From Tetraselmis striata (lineage: Eukaryota > Chlorophyta > Chlorodendrophyceae > Chlorodendrales > Chlorodendraceae), in assembly GCA_006384855.1 (NCBI GenBank), contig VCJN01001017.1, positions 1-64,000 on the forward strand: a stretch of DNA of 64,000 nt, read 5' to 3'. Under the pieces are notes generated by a model, which saw only the letters and a list, made by a program, of their open reading frames with translations, did not search any database and was not told the DNA's origin. Shown here piece after piece: positions 1-12,257 of the stretch; position 1 is the stretch's first letter; every line of letters begins with the position of its first letter. Position numbers and translations under genes: made by a program.

Positions 1-53
1 ACCATATGAGCTGTATCTGGAGTGTGAATGGCTTGTTAGGCATGTTTGTGCGC

Positions 54-3000
54 TTATTGTACCAGCAAACGCACACAACCCTCGCCTTCTCGCATGTCCG
101 TAGGGGTGCGTGTGGACACACCGGCCACATGGGCGCCGCACTTGAGGGCCGGGAAGCCCTTGACGGGGTGCTGGATGAAAGCGGACGCGGCGCCCACCGC
201 CACCGCGCCGTACTTGCAGAGGGCTCCCGCAGCACAGCGGCCAGCACGGCTGGGGGCGGTCCCGCCGCGGCCAGCGCCGCGGCCATCGGCAGGGCGCCCG
301 TACGCTTCGTGGTCCGAGACGCACAGCGTGCCGCCGGAGGTGAGGCGCGGCGGCGGCGTCCACCTGCGCCACGGGGCGGCGAGTTCCCCGATCAGTGGCG
401 GCCGGGTTCAGGGCTTGTGGCCCCTAGGCCCCTAGGGTTTAGGGTTGTAGCCCCTAGGCCCCTAGGGTTTAGAATTGTGGCACCTAGGCCCCTAGGGTTT
501 AGGGTTGTAGCCCCTAGGCCCCTAGGGTTTAGAATTGTGGCCCCTAGGACCCTAGGATTTAGGGTTGTGGCCCCTAGGCCCCTAGGGTTTAGAATTGTGG
601 CCCCTAGGAACCTAGGGTTTAGAATTGTGGCCCCTAGGCGTGTACCGCAGTGTCAGCAACCTGTGGCAAAATAAGGGCATCTACATTTACAGGGCAACGC
701 AGTCCGGATCATCCATCAGGGGTCAGGGGGCGATACCAGGGGGCGCGAGCAATCTCAAGCCCGGGACACAGACGACCTAGACATTGCGAAACAAGACGCC
801 CTGAGCAGGCGTGCCATGTTGTGCCAAGAGGGCTTGTGGGAACCGCACATCCATGTATTGAGGTACTGTGTGCCGGATAGTGTGCCGAGTTTCCTGCAAT
901 GTATTTTAGGATGGATACGGAACATGCCGGCACTGTATCATGGTAACGAAGAGAGGGTCAATCCCGTTCACTTCCCTTGAACACACGCCGGTCGCTCGTC
1001 CCCGTCAGCCCCCAGTCCCCCAGTTTCAGTGGCCACTGAGTAGCGCGGGGTGGAAGGGCCGGCGGGGCAGGGCAGCGGTCGGTGTCTGCGGGCAGCTCAT
1101 GGGGATGCTGCTGCTGTGGCTGGGCAGAGCCTGGCGTACCTGCACCCGTGGCTATCCGGAAAATAACACAGCTACTGATCACGCGACGGAGGGAGGCGGA
1201 GATTGGAAATGAAAGACGATGCGCCAGAAGCTTGAGCTGTAATCGCACTATGTGTTCCCTATTATGGATAAGGATGGCAGGCCCTAAGAACAACCCAGTC
1301 TGAGCGGCGGAGAGCAGCAGGCTAGCAGGTTGTGATCCACTTCAATTTCGATTTTACCTGCACCCGGAAGTCGGCGCTGCCATCCGCGCCGCCCGCCAGC
1401 GGGCGCACCCACGCGCCGGCGCCCTTGGCCGCGTAGACGATGACGCCGCCCTCCACCGCACGCGGCTGCGCACTGCCCACCGCAAGCACCGGCAGCGACC
1501 AGTTGGGCATCCCCATGACGCCCACCACCGCCTCGCCGCCCTCGACAAAGGCGAGCCCCACTGCACGGGAACAAACGAGAAGCCAGCCCAGCGCTCAGGC
1601 TACACCATTGGCGTAACTGCAACCCTCTTTGACCCTCTGCATGCGCCTCAATGTAGCTCAATGTAGCCTCAGCTATCCTTGGAGCTGGAGAGTATTCAAG
1701 GTAAGCAAGTCGGCGCCGTTTGTTCTCCAAGTCAGCAGAGGCGTCGACAAGAGTAGACACGTGCCCTATCCACAGTACGCCGTCGGCAGGCTGGCGCGAG
1801 GGCGTGCCGCCGGCGCCTCACCGGTGTACTGGCACGCGCCGCCCTTGAGGAAGCCGACAGTCCCGTCGATGGGGTCCAGGATCCAGTGGCGGTCGGCGCG
1901 GCCGTCGTGCCCCCCGGCGTCAATGGCCGCCAGCACCTGCCGGCACCCGCTCGGCGCCGCGGGTCACAAACGCCGGACCTGTTGCCCCCCCCCCCCCCCC
2001 CCACTCCCCCTCCCGCCACACCGACCCGCCGGTGCACCCGCCCCACACTTTCACCCAGCACCCTGTCCACCATCGCTTGGCGCCCCCACGGCAGCGCCAC
2101 TCGGCACACAAGCAAGGCCGCTCACCTCCTCCTCGCCCAGGCTGCCCATGCCGCTGCGGGCTGTTACAGCCTCCAGTACGGCGGGAAGGACGGTGTCCTG
2201 GCCCTGTGAGGTCAGCGGGTGGCCCGGCTTCAGGGAAGTAGGCCACCTTTGCCAAGGGAAGTAGGCCTAACACACCGCCCCCCCTGGATTGTCCACCTAG
2301 CTGGCAGCATCTGGGCGCTCTGCAGGCTCACTCACCTGCTGCTCGCGCAGCTCCGCGGCGTCCTCCTCTGCCACGAGCGGCTCCCCACAGCCAGCAGCCT
2401 GGCCAGCAGGACAGCGCTCAGCCCTCCCTGTAAGCTCCAGTCGCAATGCCCCCGCCCCCCCCCCCCCCCCCTCCCGCTTCTCCGCCTCCCCTTATAAAGT
2501 TCCCCGCGCGCCCCCTCCCGTTCCCCAGGCGCGCCTCCCTTCATCTGCGCAGAGCCTCGACCACCTCACCTGGAGCCGAAGCGCCACCACCGCCTGCACC
2601 GCAAAGTCTGCCACGGTCACGGGCGTGCGGTCCTCCTTCTCAAGGCGGTCCGCCCCCGCCTCGCGCTCCGCCCAGCTCGCGCGCACGTCGGTGCACACCC
2701 CGCAGGCCCTGCGCAACCGCACAACACCACGACTTCGCTGAGACCTCCAGGGAGGGCAGGCGGGTGTGCGCCAGGCAGCATGTGAGCTCATATTCATTGG
2801 CTATGGAGCAGGCGCACAGGCATTATCGTATGGCCATTGCATCTAAAACATGGACAAGTACATCACAGTACGACGTATATATACTCACGCACATAATAGG
2901 CATAGTCCATATATCCATAATAACAGAGGTATCACAAACAACCACTTTGTTGAATTTCTGTTACACTATATGCATAGCTTTGATCATCATGCCATCATTT

Positions 3001-3231
3001 ACATAATCGTGTCTGGAAAATGGGGCGCCAATGCCCATAGGCCCCAATGCCCGGTCCGTGCCCTGCTTCTGTCCCGCCTGGCTGCTTGTTGCAGGGCATG
3101 CGCCGCATGGCAGCGGTCCACCACCTCCCCCACCTTTGCATGGCGTCCAGGGCAGCGGCGAGGTGCGGATGGCTGTCCAATGGCGGTGGCGCAGTGTGAG
3201 GGACGGCCTCGGGCGTGCCTCTGGCTGCCAT
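54..3231 (-). CDS. SAL1: 3'(2'),5'-bisphosphate nucleotidase (SAL1/HAL2 family), 3' part degraded or partial
   Basis: This enzyme hydrolyses 3'-phosphoadenosine 5'-phosphate (PAP) to AMP, removing the by-product of sulfotransferases; it is a Mg-dependent, lithium-sensitive member of the inositol monophosphatase superfamily. Proposed exons on the minus strand are 3231-3134, 2732-2570, 2398-2336, 2203-2126, 1936-1822 and 1560-1358, all with GT-AG borders and consistent phase. Visible motifs are DRTPVTVADFAVQAVV, LVAEEDAAELR, the metal-binding WILDPIDGTVGFLKGG, and VGLAFVEGGEAVVGVMGMPN. The C-terminal region reads as CKYGAVAVGAASAFIQHPVKG at about 100-260, in a frame that does not join cleanly to its upstream part; either an indel or decay is present. 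The expected final glycine-rich segment is missing or lies beyond the window edge. The first exon is the least certain: it was chosen because it restores phase. A telomere-like minisatellite lies in the last intron. Confidence 0.8.
421..642. repeat. 30-bp minisatellite with telomere-like core
   Basis: About seven and a half tandem units of 30 bp, each built on CCCCTAGGCCCCTAGGGTTT followed by AGGGTTGTAG or AGAATTGTGG. Units alternate between the two endings, which suggests higher-order amplification of a 60-bp dimer. The core contains TTTAGGG, the telomere repeat of plants and many green algae. Because the unit is a multiple of three it stays open in frame, but no gene is implied. Confidence 0.9.
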
Positions 3232-3655
3232 GCTGCGAACAATGACTAGCTGCCGCGACGTCCAGAGCAGCCTGCTAGTCACCAGTACGCCCACGTTGTC
3301 ACGGACGCAGGAGGAGCACAATCGGCAGGCGCAAAGGGGAGAAGGAGAAGGAGAGTTGGGGGGGGGGGGGGGGGGGGGGGGGGGGTCACCTGCGGTTCTC
3401 TGCCCCCCGGGAACATCCAGATAGGTACCGGTACCTGGGCTGCACCCGCGTGTTCCACGGCACGGCAGGCGCTAATCTTTGCCCGGCACACGAAAGGGGT
3501 AGTACAGCGGCTTCGGCGGCTGCAGGATGGCAACAGGCCGCCATCGCCGGAGGGAGAGCGCAGCGTAGTAGTTGCTCGCACAATTCTGCCGCTACGACGC
3601 TGATGTATGTGCGCTAGCCGGCTTGGCGACGGAAGGGGGGAGTGGGAATATGGAG

Positions 3656-3691
<36 letters not shown>

Positions 3692-4672
3692 GGGGGGGTC
3701 GTGTGAGCGACGGAAGGGGGGAGTGACGACAGGACGGTGAACACAATCCTGTAGCAGGCGCACCGCAGTCACATCGAGCAATATGCATACCAGGTGCCTG
3801 GTACATACATATAATTATTATTGTTCGGTAATATATTGTTTTAGGTGTAAATAACTTAAATATAATAGGTTTAAGGTACGATTACATTCTGTTCATAATA
3901 TTGTACCTTTGAGAAATCGTAGAATATTTAAAGTGCGTTTACTAATTCTCGGTCGATGTTTGTTTTCCCGCTCGTTAGGACTGGCAACAGCCGATGCTGA
4001 AACTGCTACGGTGATACCCTCGCAGACCCGCTGCGTCTCTGCGCCTCTTCGCCGCCTGGTAGGGCACGGACCCGCCTGGACGTCTGGGCCGGGCTGATAC
4101 AGTAGGTGCGTGCGACTGACATGGTTTGATCGCGGAACTCCCCCGCCGGTCGCTTCATCCCATCCACCAGCACGAGACCGCAGCGTTCTGACTCACCCGT
4201 AAACCGCAGTTGCTACACAGGAAGTCACAGCGCTTGAGCCAGAGTCTACCTCCGCGAAGGCCTGTGGCGCCGCTCGCCACGGACGTGCGCCTCGACGGTG
4301 CGCCCAGCGCAAGCCCCCCCCCCCCCCCCCCCCCGGCCCGTCTCGGAACGCTGACCAAAAGACCGCAACGTGGGTTGTTCAACCTGTTCACGGCCCCTTT
4401 CTGCGGCAGTTACCTGCGCTGCCCTACGTATCACATCAACGCTTGGCAGCAGGGGCTACAGCCGTCAGCAGAACACGCCCCCGAAGGAGGTCTCGCTGAG
4501 GCAGCGCGCCTTCTGGCCGTGCATTATTCGCTTTCGCCGTGCGGAGTAGATCCCGGCCCAACCTGCCGGCTGAACCCCCCCCCCCCTCCCCCCCCCTCCT
4601 CCCCCTTCCCCGCGCGGGCGCGTGGTCCCGATCTGGCCGCCCCCCCCGCGCAGCCCGGGCTCGAACCGTATA
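3232..4672. other. Divergent intergenic region between SAL1 and eIF4B
   Basis: The region between two oppositely oriented 5' ends should hold both promoters. It contains a G run at 3358-3385 (about 28 bp), a G run at 3657-3690 (about 34 bp), a C run at 4314-4334, and an AT-rich stretch at about 3805-3960. No convincing coding exon was recognised. A minus-strand stretch around 3470-3590 reads open with a protein-like composition but has no homology I can name. Confidence 0.5.
3657..3690. repeat. Long poly-G tract
   Basis: One of the two longest homopolymers in the window, about 34 consecutive G followed by A and seven more G. Such tracts recur in most genes here. Confidence 0.95.
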
Positions 4673-6556
4673 ATGTCAGGCCAGACCGATGGCGCCGCGG
4701 CGGATGCGGAGCCGCTGGCCACCGCCTTCGAGGCTCTGACGACCGCGATGTCCTCTCAAGCGCACGACTGGGCCGACGACGAGGACGAGGGTGCGCCCCG
4801 AGGAACCCCCCTCCCCCGGGAAGAAAAAGTGCCGGGTGGAAGTGAGGGGGTATCTCCTGCAGCTGGGGCGGAGGGGTGAGCGCGCGCCCGCTCGCCGCGC
4901 CCACGGATGCGCAGGCCTGCCACCAGCGGACATCTACGCGGGCATCCTTCCCGAGGAGGTGGTGGACGAGTTGGACGCCAAGGTGGGAGAGCTCCCTGAG
5001 GATGCGCCGCTGGAGGTGTCCATCAAGAACTGCCCCCCCTTCCTCAACCAGGGCCACGTGCACCACCTCTTTGAGGGCCTGCAGGCAAGCACGGCCCCCT
5101 CCCTGGCCTGCCCCACCCCTGCGCCCCGGTCCACGGGTACTGAATAATGCCCCCCCCCCCCCCCCCCCACCACTCTGACCCCTTGCTGTGCGCTCACCCC
5201 CGGGCGGCCAGATATCCGACGTGCGCATGGTGCGGCACAGCGGGGAGTCGGGCAAAGGCAAGGGCAAGCAGGTGTTTGTGGCGTTTGCCAGCCGGCACTC
5301 GCTTGCTGCCGCGCTGCACCGCACCGGCGAGGTGACCCCCCCCCCCCCCCCCCCCCCCTTCCCCCCGCTCCCTATTCTCTCTCCCTTCCCCGTGTCCCCC
5401 TGTTTTATCCTTGTGGGAGCTGCAGTGCAGTGTAGGCAAACCTTGTCGATGAGCCCCCTCCACCCCCCCTCCTCCCCTTCCCCTTTTGCGGACCCATGGG
5501 ACTCTGCAGTGCATCGGATACAAGGAGATCGAGGTGGTGCTGGCGGCGGAGGACCCCGACTACGTGCCTCCCGCGCCTGTTGCAGGTACCCCCCTCTCCC
5601 CCCATGTACAGCCCTGGGATCCGCAGTCTGCCTGGCCCGCATTGGTGTGGCCCGTCTGACCTGCCACCGTGGTTGCGCTGCGCTGTGCCACTCCCTGCAG
5701 AGCCGCCGGCAGGGGGTGAGCCGCCACCGCCGCCCTATGGAGGGGAGGGCCCGGCGGGGCATGGTCCGCCGCCCGGCGGCCGCCGACCCGACCACGGCCC
5801 GCCTGGGGCATACGGCGGGTGCGCCCTTTCTCCCAAGCTCCCCCCCCCCCCCCCCCTCCCCTACACCAGGGACAGCCATTCTGCGATTGTGTTGTTGGCT
5901 GCCCAGGAGTTGGATCTCTCACGAATCTCCCCGAGCATTCCTGCCGCGCTCATGGCGCTGGGAGTTGCACCGCACTCAATGGAATTTCACTGAAAATCAG
6001 TCCCAAGTTCCTCTTGAATACCTACAAATAACAACGGATGTCTTCAGACTCTCCCACCCACCCGCTGTGGGCAGCCACCTCGGGCTCCTGGGCGCTGCCC
6101 TCCATCCTCCCCTGCCACCTCGCCCGGCTGACGCTGTCCTTGTGCCTGCAGGCCGCCACTGCCGCGAGGTGGCGGTGGACCCGGGTACTACGACGATCGG
6201 CGCGGGCCGCCCCCGGGTCCGTCCGGGCCGCCGCGCGGGCCCGGCGGGCCGCGCCCCCCTTTTGACATGCCGCACGGAGGAGGAGGAGGAGGGCCCCCCA
6301 GGTGCGCCGCGTAGCTTCTTCTGTTCGGGGTCGAGGGGCTCAGAGGAACCCCGGGGGGGAGGAGGGGGGGGGGGGGGGGGGGGGTAAGCGTTATGCCGTA
6401 GTTGGCACATGAGCGCAGTTTTGCCTCGGTTCAATGGACTTCAGCTCAGTTCAGCTCAATGGAGGTCTGGGTGCAGTACAGTTTGGCATCAGCCCTGAAG
6501 CTCCGCCAGGCAGGAAGCTCCTGTGGAACTCAGCCACCGGTGGCATACACGCTAAA

Positions 6557-6587
<31 letters not shown>

Positions 6588-9500
6588 ATGGCCGGCGCAG
6601 AGGCTACGGCGGGCCGCCGCCCTACGGTGCCGGCCCGCCCGGCGGCTTCCGGGACGGGCCGCCGGGGCCACGCCGCATGTCCAACGAGTATGGGCAGCCG
6701 GGAGGGCCGCCCAGGTGAGCCCCCCCTTCACCCTTCACCCGTTTCTGGTGCAGCCGCGCGGGAGATCAGTCCACGCAGGGGGGGAGGGTAGGCAGGGAGA
6801 GGCGAGCGGATGGGTGTGGGGAAACTTGTGTGTGGGTGTGTGAGGGGGGGGTAATGGGGTCGGAAGCAGTATGCCATACTCTCAGATCACTTCACCAGAA
6901 TCCAGTCCAGAGTTTATCTTGAAGTCCATTTTGGACCGCGCGAATTCGGTATGAATGGGCCGAGAGGCGGGGGGGGGGGGGGGGGGGGGCAGATTAGAAA
7001 ATGGTATCTAGTCGGAGGCTGTCAGTCGCGCTGACCCCCCTGTTGCACGGCACCCCCCTGTCCGCAGGCACTTTGATGACCGCCACGGCCCCGGGCCCGG
7101 CGGCTTTGGCGGCCGCCCCGGGCCGGGTGGCTTCCAGGAGCACAGGGGCCCGCCGGGCGGCTACCACGCGGGGTCGCCCCCGCCTCACATGCCACGCAAC
7201 TCACCGCCCATGGGCGCGGGCCACCTGTCGGGGCCGCCGCCCTCGGAGCGCCCGCGCCTCAAGCTCGCGCCCCGGAGCAAGCCCCTGGACGCGGAGAGCG
7301 GGTGCCCCCCCCCCCCCCCTTTCCACACACACACTCTCTCTCTCTCTCTCTCTCTCTCGATTCCTCCATCCTATTACTTCCCTGATGGACTCGGATTGTG
7401 CGCCTGATTCCATTCAACTCGATGGGAATTCATTTTCCTGACCTCATGTCCATCGGAACTGGATACTCCGGAATTTCTGGAATGGTTGGGATTCCGGAAT
7501 TTGTTTTTCTGGGATATTTGGGGATTCCGGCGCTAAGTTTGCATGTCGCGAACAGACGGCTGCAAGGGCCCCTTTGCGAGCAGCCCCCCACCCCACCCAG
7601 CGGAACTTCACCAATGGCACACACCCAGTCCCCACGCTCGCGGTGTATTGTCGCTCCTGACCGATCTGGCGCCGGCATGAGTTGAAGCCACGCCTTTGTG
7701 ATTGTGCGTTTGTGTTTGCCGCCCCGCAGGCCCGCGCCCTCAGCCCACAGCTCTGGGAAGCCCAACCCCTTCGGGTCCGCCAAGCCGGTGGACACCGCCG
7801 CCAAGGTGCGGAGCGCGCCTCCCGCCCCGGGTGTGGCGGCTGTCCAGGCCTGCAGTGGGTTTGTTTTTGGTTTCATAGCCGGGAAACTTGAACACAGAGG
7901 ATTCGATAACGACGATGCGTGCGATTACACCCAAACCCTAAAACAAAACCTAATGTCCACCGTATACTCCCAACCCACAAATCCAAGCCAAACAGATCCA
8001 AGCCAAAACACAGAAGACAGGTTTAGGGTTTTAGGGTTAGGTTTTAGTATCTTTTTCTAAACCCTAAACTCTTACCCAGCCCCCACATTGCAACAAATTC
8101 CAAGCCAACAGATCCCAACAGATCGCACGACTTCGCCCTGCGGTTGCCCTCCTGTATGCCGTTGCCCGCGCCGCCGGAGTTCGAACCACGAACCTGCGGA
8201 ATAGCGGCCGATTGCCGGGGCCGCCGGGAACGTGCAGCCGCATCTGCCGCCACCGGACATTGTCACCGGGCTGTAGACATGCGCGCCCAATAGCGACCAG
8301 CGAATTGCGCTCGGGCCTTGAGAGACCCGGAGGCAAATGACTTGGCATCTGCTGGATGCGAGCGGTGTCTCCCCTGAGTTGGCCCAGCGCTGGGACCCGT
8401 GTTGCCATGACATTGACTGGATGGGATGGGATGGGATGGGATGGGATGGGATGGGATGGGATACGGATGGGATACGGATGGGATACAGATGGGGTGGGAT
8501 GGGATGGGATGGGATACGGATGGGGTGGGATGGGATGGGATACGGATGGGATTTGATGGGATGGGATGGGATGGGATGGGATGGGATGGGATACGGATGG
8601 GATGGGATGAGGTGGGATATGGATGGGATGGGATGGGATGGGATGGGATACGAATGGGATGGGATGGGATGGGATTTTTTGGGATGAGATACAGATGGGA
8701 TTTTTTGGGATGAGATTTGATGGGATGGGATGGGATATGGATGGGATGGGATGGGATGGGATACAGATGCGATGGGATGGGATGGGATGGGATGGGATGG
8801 GATGGAATGCGATGGGATGGGATACGAATGGGATGGGATGGGATTTTTTGGGATGAGATACAGATGAGATTTTTTGGGATGAGATTTGATGGGATGGGAT
8901 GGGATGGGATACAGATCGGGTGGGATGGGATGGGATGGGATGGGATGGGATACGGATGGGATGGGATGGGGGGTTGTCACAGGTCTGAATTCAGTAGCCC
9001 AAAATCAACCCCCCCCCCCAACACACACCCACACACCCCCACCTGTACTCTAGCTGCCACGTGCGTGTCCACCTCTCACCTCGTCCTACTGTGCCCTGCG
9101 CCCCGTGCCCCCGACCAGCTGGCGGAGCTGGACAAGAAGGAGCACGCGCGCGAGGTGGGCGCCGCTGGCCTGATCCCCACAGGCACATAAACGCGGAGAC
9201 GAGCGCGGACACATTCGCACCCACGCACACCCAGGATGCACACCTCACACGGCTGCGCCACACTGCTCCAACCCTCCCCAATGTTCCAGACGCCCCCGGT
9301 CTCACGCAGCGCGAACCTGTGCGGGTTGAGGATACTCTCGACTGGTGCTGTCCGCACACCGTGTTTGGTCCGAAGTAAGCGTGAAGAATGGTAGCAGTAC
9401 TTGTCATGTTCCGTCGAACGTCGCCATGCTTTCATGCACACCTACTGCTGGCGCCCACTCTCATGCTGCATAGATGGAACATCTGGGGGAGCATGCATGT

Positions 9501-9922
9501 GTACGCATGTGACCTATGGACAGACACACCCCTGCCCGCATGCGGTGCATAGTGGGGCGGGGGGGGGGGGGGGGGGGTAGGTGTATTTGGTGAACGAGAG
9601 TGATCTTGCTGCCGACTGTGGCTCTCCTCCCCCTCGCTCCTGTGGCTGCATTGGCATGCGGCTGACCCCGGTTCCCCGGCGGCGTGGCCTCAGGGCGAGA
9701 AGCCGCCGCACGCGCACTCCAAGCTGGTGGACGGCGGACAGCTGGGGGAGGTGCACTCGGCGCTGGTCGACCCGCCCTCCGCCAGGCAAGGCTGGGCCAC
9801 ACCCCTTCTTCCCTCCTCTCCCGCCCGCTCGCTGCCTGCGGTAAGTGCGAGCGAGCATATGCTCTCGGCCGGGCCTGACCGGTGCCTGGGCGCCGCTGCG
9901 TGACATCAGGGCGGACCAGTGA
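4673..9922 (+). CDS. EIF4B: Eukaryotic translation initiation factor 4B (eIF4B), 12 exons
   Basis: eIF4B stimulates the eIF4A helicase during ribosome recruitment to mRNA in the cytoplasm. Exons: 4673-4790, 4915-5084, 5212-5331, 5510-5585, 5701-5818, 6152-6301, 6601-6714, 7068-7301, 7730-7805, 9119-9154, 9694-9785, 9910-9922; phases agree throughout and the sum is 1317 nt (438 aa). An RRM spans exons 2-4 (about residues 74-145: VSIKNCPPF as RNP2, KGKQVFVAF as RNP1). Exons 5-8 encode a Pro/Gly/Arg/Tyr-rich low-complexity region. The hallmark is RPRLKLAPRSKPLD followed by KPNPFGSAKPVDTAAK, very close to the conserved eIF4B signature IFGGAKPVDTAAR. Introns 2 and 11 use GC donors. Intron 9 carries telomere-like motifs and a large GGGAT array. 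A TGTAA signal lies at 10117. The start ATG opens the acidic N-terminus (DWADDEDEG). Confidence 0.88.
6557..6584. repeat. (TG)n microsatellite in eIF4B intron 6
   Basis: About 14 uninterrupted TG dinucleotides ending some 16 bp before the exon 7 acceptor, so they could act as part of the polypyrimidine-poor 3' splice region. Confidence 0.9.
7333..7358. repeat. (CT)n microsatellite in eIF4B intron 8
   Basis: About 13 CT dinucleotides just after a CA run and a poly-C run at the 5' side of intron 8. Confidence 0.9.
7932..8068. repeat. Interstitial telomere-like motifs in eIF4B intron 9
   Basis: Degenerate CCCTAAA-type units (around 7935-7950 and 8058-8068) and TTTAGGG-type units (around 8020-8045) occur in both orientations within about 130 bp. 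They resemble the TTTAGGG telomere repeat but are not a clean array. Confidence 0.7.
8418..8972. repeat. GGGAT pentanucleotide satellite in eIF4B intron 9
   Basis: About 555 bp of near-continuous TGGGA repeats interspersed with variant blocks such as TACGGATGGGA and ATTTTTTGGGATGAGA. The variant blocks recur in the same order (for example at about 8675-8730 and 8845-8900), showing segmental duplication of longer units. Open frames on both strands are artefacts of the five-base repeat. Confidence 0.95.
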
Positions 9923-10116
9923 TGGAGGAGCAGCACCCCTCGGAGCCTCAGGCGGCGGAGCTCCAGCAGCCGTCACCCACCGCCCGGGACCGCTGCGGCC
10001 GAGTGATGCAGGCGGCCTGTCCCGGGGTGGCAAGGGAGAGGGGGTGGGGAGGGGGGCAGAGAAAACGTGGTGCATGTCCGGCAGTCGGTTTTGACGGCTC
10101 GTGTTCTCTCCCCGCG

Positions 10117-10121
10117 TGTAA
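10117..10121 (+). terminator. TGTAA polyadenylation signal of eIF4B
   Basis: TGTAA, the usual chlorophyte polyadenylation signal, lies about 195 bp after the eIF4B stop codon. Confidence 0.5.
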
Positions 10122-10324
10122 CGACCTCCTCCTCCTGCACGGCCCAGAGGCGTGACATGGGCTGACCACGACTGAAGTCAGGCCGCCTGGGCGGTCGGGC
10201 CAAAGATTTATAGATTGCATGCTGTACACCAGAATGCACACATCTGGGCGTGATGTGGACACTTGTTGGGGTGTCAGCGACGCTGTAGTATACAGTCACA
10301 GCAGACGAGCGCTCGCGCTACACT

Positions 10325-10910
10325 GCCTGACAGGGGTGACGCGTAGAGGGGGTCATAAGTGCAGCGGTGCAGTGACAGATGTTCATGTAGCCTGCCACTC
10401 AACTCAGAGGCTTGTATCGCAGCGTGTTATGCATGGGATAGGCGCGCGGGCATTGGGGTTAGGGCCCGAGTTTAGTCATACCCTGGTCGCCCCCCGTTGT
10501 GCACATTCTCCGGTCGACGTACTCACCAAACACACTCCCGGGCAGACTCCGTGGCGTTTGCCCCCCCCCCCCCCCCCCTAACAAACCCGCCCATGGCTTG
10601 TACTCTATGTCCTTTGTAGCGAACGACCGTAATGCCCACCATGTTGTCACTGTTACTCTACCGACCTGGCAACCCGCGCCTCGCTGGCCTGCAGAGTGTC
10701 GCAGTGCTCGTAGACATGCGAACCACACAGGTTTGATGATAACGTGAGCATTCTGGCGATCCTTCAACTAATCAGTGCGATGTAGAGATGAAAGTAGTTG
10801 ACATAGTATCTGTTTTAGGCTGGCCAGATAGAGTGTGAATGCGTGCTGAATACACAGCAATACCGAGTAGGGACGAATGCATACTTAGCATCGCAGCCGC
10901 TAAACATTAG
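10325..10910. repeat. Dispersed repeat, copy 1
   Basis: Aligns by eye with 21008-21602 in the same orientation. Shared blocks include CACACTCCCGGGCAGACTCC, a following poly-C run, the CCTTTGTAG.GAACGAC segment, and GAGTAGGGACGAA.GCATACT near the end. Similarity is roughly 75-80 percent with indels. It encodes no recognised protein, so it is probably a non-autonomous mobile element. Confidence 0.75.
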
Positions 10911-12257
10911 GCAGGTCCGATTTAATTTTATGTCTTAGAACCCCCCCCCCCCCCCCCCCCCCCCTCTACTTTATTTATGTTGATCTCACAGTACTTAGTA
11001 GAACATGCCCAAAGTTGCATAATAACTACCACTGGCATGACTTTTTTTAATGGTTTCAATGCATGGCTGTGTGCAGAAGGGTGTTCCCTGCCATATGCAA
11101 GCATAAAATGGAGAGGGGTTCGGGCACTTTTTGGAACCATCACCATATTACAGTCAGCATCATGACAAACCAACCATACGGTGGCCTATCCACCCCTCCA
11201 TGTAGTGCTGTGATGCTGCCAAGCTGCTGTATGCCTGGCCTGGACATTAAAGACTTTCCGTGCGTTCTCTGGACGCTATCCGCGTAACCAACACAGTATA
11301 TTCACGGCGGCGGTGCGGGGCTGAGCCCCAGCCGCTCATGCACCGCTCCCAGCCGCCAAGTACTGCTTAAGTACGTGAACATAAAGTTGAGGCCACTTAC
11401 AAAGGGAACCCCCCCCCCCCCCCCCGCTCTGTTTCTCCGGAAAGTAGAGTACTGAAACATAACATTAAATCGGACCTGCCTTATTCATTGCATGTTGAAT
11501 ATTGCTTATTATGGCAGCGGTTGTGGAGAGCATGCGTTATATGCGGGGGTCGCGCACATGCAAATGTGTGCTTGTGAGCGATTGAGCGCGTTGATGCTTT
11601 GTGGCTGCTGGCGGGGGGCTCTCGGGCAGAGCCCAGGAGTCATCTTGAACAATACCCTGCATACGTATTAAACCGGCATGCAAAAACATGTTTGATACCG
11701 TCAGATATTTTATTCATGGGCCCCGGCGCGCGCCCACCACGCCGGCGCCGGTCACCACGCCAGCGCCCACCGCGCCAGCTCCGGTCACCACCACCCCGCT
11801 ATTACGCTGCACTACACGCGTCAAAGGAAGTGAACGGGTGTTGATCAGGGTTGTGCGTAACCTCATTTTGAGCTGAATTTAACAGAACTTAATTTCGCCA
11901 AGTTCAGTTAAGTTCCGCTTAACAACGGAACTTTACTGAAGTTCTGTTTGCCGGTGAAGAGTGTCGCGGGACATTGCTTACGTCGACCAGCTTACGCCGA
12001 AACGGCCGAAGTTCCGCAGCTTCCGCAGTTATCGGTACATTTCACCCGTACTGCGCGTGCATATGGATACCGGATTGGATACCGGAAATACACTACTACT
12101 GGGACAGGTTTACTGATGTATTCTTTATACGGCTGATATACTACTCTCTCTCGTATACCGTAGCGACCAGTATGTTAACTACTACTACGCGGGCGCGCCC
12201 ACATCCAGCAATTTAACTCGTCGTACAGTGGGCCGCGGCAGCCAGAGCGGCAATTGA

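Larger units (their letters stand above)
9923..12257. other. Intergenic repeats downstream of eIF4B
   Basis: Contains the eIF4B polyadenylation signal, a copy of a dispersed repeat (about 10325-10910), C runs at about 10561-10578, 10941-10964 and 11409-11425, a short GCGCC/CACCACGCC tandem repeat at about 11728-11800, and no recognisable gene. Confidence 0.5.

Noticed and set aside
6..674. A 222-codon ORF with repeated VAPRPLGFR peptide
   Set aside because: It is a by-product of the 30-bp minisatellite, whose period keeps the frame open; the opposite strand carries the SAL1 coding exon.
4524..5879. A 451-codon minus-strand ORF opposite eIF4B exons
   Set aside because: It is antisense to well-supported eIF4B exons and consists of Gly/Arg-rich translation of GC-rich DNA and C runs.
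8072..8980. A 302-codon minus-strand ORF made of SHPIPSHPIPS repeats
   Set aside because: It arises from the pentanucleotide satellite in an eIF4B intron, and similar open frames occur on the plus strand.
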